Shown here: positions 51,447 through 58,500 of the stretch, piece after piece
Numbering within the stretch: position 1 is the first letter of the stretch
How the letters are laid out: each line of letters begins with the position of its first letter
DNA from: Bovifimicola ammoniilytica
Lineage (GTDB): Bacteria; Bacillota; Clostridia; Lachnospirales; Lachnospiraceae
Reading direction: 5' to 3'
Length of the DNA: 64,000 nt
Assembly: GCF_025567085.1 (NCBI RefSeq)
Contig: NZ_JAOQJN010000006.1
Coordinates: 124,001-188,000, forward strand
The notes under the pieces: generated by a model
Databases searched by the model: none
What the model was told of the DNA's origin: nothing
Seen by the model: the letters and a program-made list of their open reading frames with translations, nothing else
Made by a program: the position numbers and the translations under genes

Positions 51447-52259
51447 ATGAAGAAAAAAAGCTCATACCGATGGCTGATATGGATCATTCTGGCAGTGGTT
51501 TTAATCGGGGTAGCACTTATGCATATCCTTCCCCCATACATCGACCGATGGAAATCCGCCAGAGATTATGACAAACTTGCCGAGGAGTATGTAAATGATG
51601 AGTCCGAACCAGATGATGGAAAGCAGAAGAAAAAAGACTGGTGGGCAACAGACGTAAAAGTAGAGTTTGACAAACTGAAAGCCGAGAATCCAGATGTTAT
51701 CGGATGGATACGGTTTGATAATCAGGACGAACTTGGCATCAATTATCCAATTCTGTATTCAGGTGACAATGAGAAATATCTGAGAACCGACTTGTATGGC
51801 AACAGCCACATCGCAGGGTGTATCTTTTTGGAAGGTCTTAACAAATCTGATTTTTCGGATTATTACAACATCATCTACGGTCACAATATGAATGACGGAA
51901 GCATGTTTGGGAGCCTGAAAAAATATAAGGATGACGGATTCTGGAAAAAGAATCAATACTTCACTGTATATTCTGAGACAACCGCCTACCGTTATCGAAT
52001 CTTCTCTTATGAAGATGCGGTCAATGGCGGTGATGTGTATAAAGTAGGATACCAGCCTGGCGAAGAGTATCAGAAATTTATCGATCAGATGATAAAAGAT
52101 TCCGATGTCGATACAGGAGTAAAGCCGCAGACCAGTAACAAGATACTGACACTTTCTACCTGTACAGGGAACGGATACAGCAAGCGGCTTGCCATCCATG
52201 CAGTCTGCGTTGACGCACAGACTACGGATGAGTCAAAATTAAAGGAAACAGGAAATTAA
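51447..52259 (+). CDS. srtB: Class B sortase
   Basis: The 270-aa protein has an N-terminal membrane anchor (about 9-30), the sortase fold and the catalytic residues His146 in YGHNM, Cys239 in TLSTCTG and Arg247 in SKRLAIH. YNIIYGHN and the long insertion around 180-215 are class B features. It cuts a sorting signal and joins the protein to the cell wall. The 1889-aa heme protein downstream ends in NVKTG, close to known SrtB signals (NPQTN, NPKTG, NVQTG), so it is the likely substrate. It may also serve the adhesin at 2529. Confidence 0.93.
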   Translation: MKKKSSYRWLIWIILAVVLIGVALMHILPPYIDRWKSARDYDKLAEEYVNDESEPDDGKQKKKDWWATDVKVEFDKLKAENPDVIGWIRFDNQDELGINYPILYSGDNEKYLRTDLYGNSHIAGCIFLEGLNKSDFSDYYNIIYGHNMNDGSMFGSLKKYKDDGFWKKNQYFTVYSETTAYRYRIFSYEDAVNGGDVYKVGYQPGEEYQKFIDQMIKDSDVDTGVKPQTSNKILTLSTCTGNGYSKRLAIHAVCVDAQTTDESKLKETGN

Positions 52260-52264
52260 CTATG

Positions 52265-52320
52265 AAAATATCCAAAAGTATGTGAAAAAAGAAATAAAAA
52301 CATATTTTTGGATATTTTTA
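52265..52320 (+). terminator. Terminator after the sortase gene
   Basis: AAAATATCCAAAA (52265-52277) pairs with 52306-52318; nested TATGT/ACATA pairing extends the stem. It lies 5 nt after the srtB stop. Confidence 0.7.
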
Positions 52321-52352
52321 TATGGAATTATAATGTTGTAGCGGAAAATGCA

Positions 52353-52382
52353 TTGACAAACCTGAAAAAAGGACAATATAAT
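52353..52382 (+). promoter_or_regulatory. Consensus promoter of the regulator operon
   Basis: TTGACA at 52353-52358, an 18-nt spacer and TATAAT at 52377-52382. GGTTTGAACC, a short palindrome at 52394-52403, lies just downstream over the expected start region and may be an operator. The first gene begins at 52452. Confidence 0.8.
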
Positions 52383-52451
52383 TAAAAATACATGGTTTGA
52401 ACCAACTAACCAAAGCGTAATCGGGAAATAAGAAACAGAGGAAAAAAAGTA

Positions 52452-52931
52452 ATGGAAACAAAGAAAGTGGCAAAAGAATACCTGCAAAAAGATATTCTGC
52501 GGACGATTTTTCAGATGTGGTATTCCTTTTACACCACAGAGATTGGAAAAGAGAGAAAAGCGGCTATCGAAGATATGCGGTTTAAACGGGATGGCTGGCT
52601 GTACATAGAGCCTTGGGAGATTTGGTTGGAACTAACGGAGCATCCGGAAAATGAGGATGATAGAATAATCTGGTATCAGAACATGCATGGAATCTGGAAG
52701 AAGGCAGAAGTAAATGATCAAATCATCAAAATCCCTGCCACAGCATTTCACATAGAGTACGAACAGCAGTGGTTGGGTGAAATACACTTCACCTGTAATC
52801 TGGGGGTGTCGCAGAGAAAAAGAAAGGCTCCAAGAAAAAAACGATATGCTTACTGGATGGAAGGCTTTTGCAGAAAATACCGGATATCGTGTAGCGGACA
52901 AATATATAAAAAAGACAGGTGGGAAAGGTAA
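52452..52931 (+). CDS. Small protein with a C-terminal domain shared with the two regulators downstream
   Basis: The 159-aa protein has no HTH that I can see. Residues about 45-115 (WLYIEPWEIWLELTEHP...DDRIIWYQNMHGIWKKAEVNDQIIKIPATAFHIEY) resemble the C-terminal parts of the two following proteins, including the segment where an aromatic/lysine pattern is followed by a P-T/M-A/D-x-C/F core. The tail is basic. It is the first gene of a three-gene regulator operon; it may be a stand-alone ligand or partner subunit. Confidence 0.65.
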   Translation: METKKVAKEYLQKDILRTIFQMWYSFYTTEIGKERKAAIEDMRFKRDGWLYIEPWEIWLELTEHPENEDDRIIWYQNMHGIWKKAEVNDQIIKIPATAFHIEYEQQWLGEIHFTCNLGVSQRKRKAPRKKRYAYWMEGFCRKYRISCSGQIYKKDRWER

Positions 52932-52932
52932 A

Positions 52933-53751
52933 ATGGTAAAGAAGATTGAAAACAGAAATATTGATGTGACAAAAGCCAGAGGCGAACTGGAAGAAGATCT
53001 TCTGGAATATGTCTACCGGACATGGAGGCAGGGCAGACAGATCACATCGAAAGAGTATGCCAGAGAAGTGAACATAACCGGATATGAAGCGGCAGGCCTG
53101 GTGCGGAGTCTGGTGAAAAAAGGATTTTTGTGTGAGCCGGAAAACGGACATCTGGAACTGAGCGATAAGGGAAAACTGGAAGGTATGGAGTGCCTTGCAC
53201 GCCATGAGAAACTGACACAGTTCTTTCAGATGGTAAGTGGAATGGATCAGCAGAGGGCGCAGGAAGATGCCTGTAGAGTGGAACATTATATCAGTCCGGA
53301 AGGGTTAAAAGGAATTGAAAACTTTCTGCAGTACGGTGACGTATACGACAGAGTTTATGACGATATGGACTTGTATACCTTTTATGAGGATGGTGAGTTC
53401 CCGATGGCATTCGGACTGTATGAACCGGAACGACGCAATCCAAGGTTCCTTGCACCAGAGTACGGGAAACTGGAACACTCTGTCATATTAAGAGTGAAAA
53501 AGTCACAGAACTGTTTCCTGCTCAAGACAAAAAAAGACGAATCCATCGGCTATGTATGGTACAGAAGAGATGATGAATGGATACAGGCGAAAGAAGAAAA
53601 AGGTGTTTATCAGTTACCGACAGACATCTGTACTTATACTGCGAATACAGGAATCCCGATTACAGAAGCAGTGGCAATCATTGCGATTACACGCTTTGAA
53701 CAGAAGCCATTGCCAATCGATTATCGGGAATTGAATATTCATGTATGGTGA
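52933..53751 (+). CDS. DtxR/MarR-like winged-helix regulator
   Basis: The 272-aa protein has an N-terminal winged helix (LEEDLLEYVYRTWRQGRQITSKEYAREVNITGYEAAGLVRSLVKKGFLCEPENGHLELSDKGK) followed by RHEKLTQFFQMVSGMDQQRAQEDACRVEHYIS, the dimerisation region of DtxR/MntR metal-dependent repressors. The rest is an added domain. It should respond to iron or another metal and control the heme locus. ATG 52933 is chosen because the winged helix begins there and GGGAAAGG precedes it; the longer frame from 52777 overlaps the upstream gene. Confidence 0.85.
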   Translation: MVKKIENRNIDVTKARGELEEDLLEYVYRTWRQGRQITSKEYAREVNITGYEAAGLVRSLVKKGFLCEPENGHLELSDKGKLEGMECLARHEKLTQFFQMVSGMDQQRAQEDACRVEHYISPEGLKGIENFLQYGDVYDRVYDDMDLYTFYEDGEFPMAFGLYEPERRNPRFLAPEYGKLEHSVILRVKKSQNCFLLKTKKDESIGYVWYRRDDEWIQAKEEKGVYQLPTDICTYTANTGIPITEAVAIIAITRFEQKPLPIDYRELNIHVW

Positions 53752-53770
53752 CGAAGAGAGGAACAGGAAA

Positions 53771-54607
53771 ATGGAAAAAGGTGAACATCTAAAGAGACAG
53801 AACAGACCTACGATGCTACAACTGCAATATTTACAAGGTCTGTCAAAAGTAGAAAAGAAACGTGGAGCTCAGGGAAGTATCGCAGAATATTATGGCGTGA
53901 ACCGATCAACGGTGAACCGTTATTTTAAGAACTGCATAGAAAGAGGAATTCTGACAGAATCACTGGAATTTACTCCTGTGGGAGAAGAATGGCTGGAAAG
54001 ATATACCAAGCTGCATGAGAATCTTGAAAAATATCTGGAAGAAATCGGTGCAAAACCGGAAGAAATCGAGGAATCACTGGATGTTATGGTGGAGAATATC
54101 GACATCCACATGCTGGAACTGATGATTAACGCCTATACAGAGAAAAAATCAGTATACAAGAAAAAAGAGAATGAACTGGATCAGGAGATACAGCACAATC
54201 TGCAGAAATGTGAAAGGCATCCGGTAGTGTTCCGACTTTACCGGATGAATAAAAAGCAGGGGCAGGGAAGAGACTCTATGGCGATGAGAGGATTTGAAGA
54301 AATAGCCGAAATCGTTCAGGAGAATGGAGAAAGCTATCTGGAATTAAAGCTGAAAGAGATGGCAGCACACTCCAGAGTGAGTGGTGAAATGATGGCTGGA
54401 AAACTGAAAACATTGAAGTATGAGCATAATGAAGTCCTTGAAGAAGCAAGAATAGAGAATAATATAGTGAAAATCCCGATGGAAGCGTGCAGAATCCACC
54501 GATGGACGGGGATTGGCACGATGGGAATTGTACCAGTTACCGTTACCTGCAGCGTAGGACCAATGCACATGCCGGAAAGCACTGCACTGTTATATTTCTG
54601 GGTATAA
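53771..54607 (+). CDS. Second DtxR-like winged-helix regulator
   Basis: The protein (278 aa) has a winged helix (LQGLSKVEKKRGAQGSIAEYYGVNRSTVNRYFKNCIERGILTESLEFTPVGEEWLERYTKLHENLEKYLEEIGAKPEEIEESLDVMVENI), again DtxR-like in the part after the wing. The C-terminal domain (EIVQENGESYLELKLKEMAAHSRV...IVKIPMEACRIHRWTG) is shared in shape with the two genes before it. ATG 53771 is preferred over 53741 because GAGAGGAAC lies 9 nt upstream. It overlaps nothing if started there. Confidence 0.82.
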   Translation: MEKGEHLKRQNRPTMLQLQYLQGLSKVEKKRGAQGSIAEYYGVNRSTVNRYFKNCIERGILTESLEFTPVGEEWLERYTKLHENLEKYLEEIGAKPEEIEESLDVMVENIDIHMLELMINAYTEKKSVYKKKENELDQEIQHNLQKCERHPVVFRLYRMNKKQGQGRDSMAMRGFEEIAEIVQENGESYLELKLKEMAAHSRVSGEMMAGKLKTLKYEHNEVLEEARIENNIVKIPMEACRIHRWTGIGTMGIVPVTVTCSVGPMHMPESTALLYFWV

Positions 54608-54720
54608 ATAAGAAGTGAGAAAAATTCTCATTTACGCATATCATGTAACAAAATAAGAAAAAATTTCAATAAAGTGTCGCTGTTGATAAAACACTATCAA
54701 TAACGGCACTTTTACGTCTA
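54608..54720 (+). terminator. Terminator after the regulator operon
   Basis: A small palindrome TGAGAA-AAA-TTCTCA lies at 54616-54630. The main stem, 54672-54689 with 54696-54713 (18 bp, one mismatch and two wobble pairs), is followed by TTTT. The rest of 54631-54671 is AT rich with no gene. Confidence 0.75.
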
Positions 54721-54785
54721 TTGTTGTCTGAATAGCAACAAAATCAAAGGAAATAACGGCTCGTTTGTTGCAATTCAGGCAACAA
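54721..54785 (+). promoter_or_regulatory. Two TTGTTG-N9-CAACAA palindromes upstream of the heme promoter
   Basis: TTGTTG-N9-CAACAA occurs at 54721-54741 and 54765-54785, 44 bp apart centre to centre (about four helical turns). The N9 centres are near inverses, so the two copies form a larger 22-bp inverted repeat. They lie 18 nt above the -35 box. They are candidate operators for the adjacent DtxR-like regulators. Confidence 0.7.
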
Positions 54786-54802
54786 ACTTGTAAAAAATGG
54801 TG

Positions 54803-54832
54803 TTGACATTGGATGGCAAATTATGGTATCTT
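54803..54832 (+). promoter_or_regulatory. Promoter of the NEAT/heme operon
   Basis: TTGACA at 54803-54808, an 18-nt spacer and TATCTT at 54827-54832, about 115 nt before the NEAT gene. The AAGGAGG site is at 54935-54941. Confidence 0.75.
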
Positions 54833-54950
54833 TTGGACAAGGAGTTAGACGTGGGTAACCGGAATAATTCTCATGGAACTCTAAGTATCATAACTAATAA
54901 ATTATTAGCAAAAAAGCTAATGCCAAAAAACGAAAAGGAGGATTACAGTT

Positions 54951-55424
54951 ATGAGAAAGATCAAGAAATTAGTTGCTACACTGTTAGCAGCAACAATGGT
55001 AATGGCAATGGGAGTTACAGCGTTTGCTGCAGATTCATTAGCAGATGGTAAGTACACAGCAAAGCAGAATCTTTATAAGAACTCAGCTTGTACAACAACA
55101 TCTATGGGAGATGCTGCACTCAATGATATGCGTGCAGAAATTACGATTGCAGATGATGAGGCAACACTTGTTGTTCATACTCATGAGATTACATATTTAG
55201 GTCTGACTGGACATTTAGGAAAAATGGTAGTTAATGGAAAAACAGTTACTCCGAAACAGACTACAACTAATGGCGTAACAGATTACTACTTCACATTCAC
55301 AGGTTTAGATGCATCTACAATTTATGAAGGCTGTGTAATTACTGGTAAATTCACAACATACGTTGGAAGTATGCCGATGAACGCAACAGGATATTTGAAA
55401 CTTACAGACATCACAGCAAAATAA
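54951..55424 (+). CDS. Secreted NEAT-type heme-binding protein (single domain)
   Basis: The 157-aa protein has a signal peptide (1-27, ending AFAAD), then LADGKYTAKQNLYKNSACTTTSMGDAALNDMRAEITIADDEATLVVHTHEITYLGLTGHLGKMVVNG, the NEAT domain opening and Ig-like strands. There is no sorting signal or lipobox, so it would be released as a hemophore. It passes heme to wall-anchored partners, probably the large protein next. It is first in the heme operon and followed by a terminator that may lower downstream expression. Confidence 0.78.
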   Translation: MRKIKKLVATLLAATMVMAMGVTAFAADSLADGKYTAKQNLYKNSACTTTSMGDAALNDMRAEITIADDEATLVVHTHEITYLGLTGHLGKMVVNGKTVTPKQTTTNGVTDYYFTFTGLDASTIYEGCVITGKFTTYVGSMPMNATGYLKLTDITAK

Positions 55425-55447
55425 AATAAGTAAATATGTATGTAAAG

Positions 55448-55484
55448 CAAGCTGCTGTACCCAAAAGTGCAGCAGCTTGTTTTA
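55448..55484 (+). terminator. Terminator or attenuator between the two NEAT genes
   Basis: CAAGCTGCTG (55448-55457) pairs perfectly with CAGCAGCTTG (55470-55479), followed by TTTTAATT. It gives high expression of the small hemophore relative to the giant protein if read-through is partial. Confidence 0.85.
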
Positions 55485-55501
55485 ATTGATACGGAGGAAA
55501 A

Positions 55502-58500
55502 ATGAAAAAAATAAAAAAGATATTAGCCTTTGTATTGAGTACAAGTATGTTACTTGGCGGTATGAATATACAAGCGTTTGCTGGTGAACAGAAAGAAACA
55601 AATACCGCAAATACAGAGTTAGATAACCAAAATGAATATGTTGTTCCACTGACTTTTTATGGACCTTCTGGAAAACTGCTTACGGAGGAGCCTTATTCGG
55701 GTACAGTTCAGGATTACATGGATAATGTTGCACTAGTAAAAAAGAATGATAATGGAACATATCATGTAACCTTACAGATTGAAAATTATGAAAAAATTGA
55801 TATTTTGCAGTTCTCAAAACCGGGTGTAATTTCAGATGATATAGCACCTTCGAATGCACCTATGGGAACTTTTAATATTCCAGAAAAATATATTGCTAAT
55901 AATGAGGAAAATCCATCAGAGGCAACGGAATATTTGAAGGAACAAGGACAAATTAATGAAGAGTGGAATGATAAATACATTCAAAATTATTCTGTTGAAA
56001 AAGCAACAACGGGTGTGTCGTGGTATTCTTTTGATGTGGATACACTGGAAGGAACGATGTATACTAAAGCTTTCTATAGTTATGGAAGAACAGATGATGA
56101 CTTGGAAAGCTATATGTACGGAATTGTAAACGGAAAATTTACATTTGATGTAAATAATGCAGTAGTTGCTAAAGAGATTAACGAAGAAAATTATAAAAAT
56201 ATTGGATTGGAGCTTTCTAAAGTTGTAACCAGTGTTGGAGATTCACCGGATTTCACAGGATTTGTAGCAGAAGAAAAAACTGCAAATGATTTGTTTAGTG
56301 GTACTTGTGAAGCAAAAATTGAGAATGGAAAAGTTACTGTTACAGCAGAGACAAGTAGCATTGATTCAATAAGAGTACTTGAAGAAATTAAGGATTTAGG
56401 CGAGTGTACTTATCCTTCAACTTCTTCATATCGTCAATATATGTATGCGTATTCGAGAGAAGTAAAAAAGAATAAGTATATTTCTGTTTATTCAGACAAT
56501 ATTTTGGAAGATGGAAAATTTTCCATTGAATACGAAAACTTAGAAGAAGCTATTTTTGGAAAACAGGTTGAGATACAAACAGAAGATGGTACCTACTATG
56601 GAGAATTGCGAGTAAGAACAACACCGAAAGAAAAACTCGAATTGACAGATGGTGATGTTACACTTGTAACAGATAACTATACAGTTAATAGTAAAGCAAA
56701 ATTTGGAGCAGAACTTTTACAGGAAACCTCAGATGAAGATAGTGAATATAACAAATATTATTCTTTATTAGCAGGAAACGCTTCAAAAGCATTGATCTAT
56801 AATTTGTCATTAAAAATGAATGACTCGCAGGTTATTCCATCGAGAGCAGTAGAATTAAGAGTAAAAATTCCGAAAGACTGGGATACGAGCAAAATAGAAG
56901 TTCAATGGTATTATCCAGTAAATGAAATGTTTAATCCGATAGAGTATTTTGATTCATCTTCCTATAAAAATGATGATGGAAGTATTCACATGGAGGGCGA
57001 TGAACTGGTTATAACAGGCACTACTCGTGTTTATAATACAATCGCCATTACACAAAAAGCGGATAAAGTAGATATTTCAGAAATCCAGGACGGAACATAT
57101 AATGTTAATGTTACTATGTGGCAGCAGGATCAGCCGGATAGATTGTCTATGAGCAATTCTGCGGTTGTAAATGATTCAGCTCGTTTGGTAGTAGAGAATG
57201 GAAAGAAACATATCTATTTTGATACACAAGGAATTGTGATTACGGGCAGATATGGTTATACAAATGGAATATTCTGGGCAAATAATGAGCAGACAGAAGA
57301 AAACGGACTTCCGATATTAAGTGAATATACACCGCTTGATTATTATAGTTACTACCTAAATGATTCGGGAAGCACAGATATGGATTCCTATGCGGAAGAA
57401 TATGACTTATATTATCCGAAGAGCGTAGGTTTTGAATTTCCAGAATCAGCAGACAGAGATGATGGGGTATATTTGAACTTCTTTGTTCCTATCATGGATG
57501 AACTTCAGCATAAAGTTCCTGGATCTGGTGAAGGATGCAGAACTGCATTTATGACTTTATCTGGTTTAACACCTGTGGCAGAAATTAACGAGCCAACCCA
57601 CGATAAATCTGTTTTAGTTGTAGCAGTTGATAAAGCATCTAAATATACAGCCGACAATTATACAGAGGAATCTTACAAAGTATTATCTGACGCAGTAGCA
57701 AAAGCTCAGAAGGTAATCGACGGAACAACTTCTGCAAACGATTCTGAAATCGTAGCATTAGATAAAGAAATTTCTGATGCAATCAGCGGATTAAAAGAGG
57801 CAACTGGACTTGACAAATACAATAAAGTCCTGAAAAATGCCAAAGCATTAAATGAAGCAGATTATACAGCAGAAAGCTGGGCAGACCTTCAGGCAGTGAT
57901 TACTGCTCAGGAAGGAAAGGTAACAGAAGAAAATGCAGATCAGGCATCCGCAGACCTTCAGTCAGCAGTAGATGCACTTGTACCGATGTCAACAGCCGTT
58001 TCCATGGAAAAAGGTGTTTACGAAGTACAGGCAACACTTACCAATCAGGATGGAACAGCAAGTGATTTGAATGCAGGATTAAAATCTGCTCGTTTATATA
58101 CAGATAAAGACGGCAATGTAACTGCTTATCTGTACGTGGACGGAATTACCGGTATGCAGTATCGCAAGGGTGCCGGATATGCGGATGCAGATACAGACGC
58201 AGGCAGACTTGTAGTGAAACTTCCTGCAAATGTAGAAAACCATAAAGTAAAAGTAACAACAGAAAGCGGAGAAGCAGAACTCCTGTTAAATCTTGATTTA
58301 AAATCTGCAGTAAAACAGGAAATTAAAAAATCCGATCTGGAATCAAAACTGAATGATGCAAAAGTATTAAAAGAGAAGAATTACACAAGTGATTCATTTG
58401 CAGTATTGACAAATGCCATTGCTACAGCAGAGAGTGTTCTGGCAGACAAAGTGGCATTCCAGTCAGAAATCACAGCAGCGGAAGTTACTCTGGACACAGC

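Noticed and set aside
54797..55051. 84-aa ORF overlapping the heme promoter and the NEAT start
   Set aside because: It begins inside the promoter region and overlaps the well-supported NEAT signal peptide in another frame.
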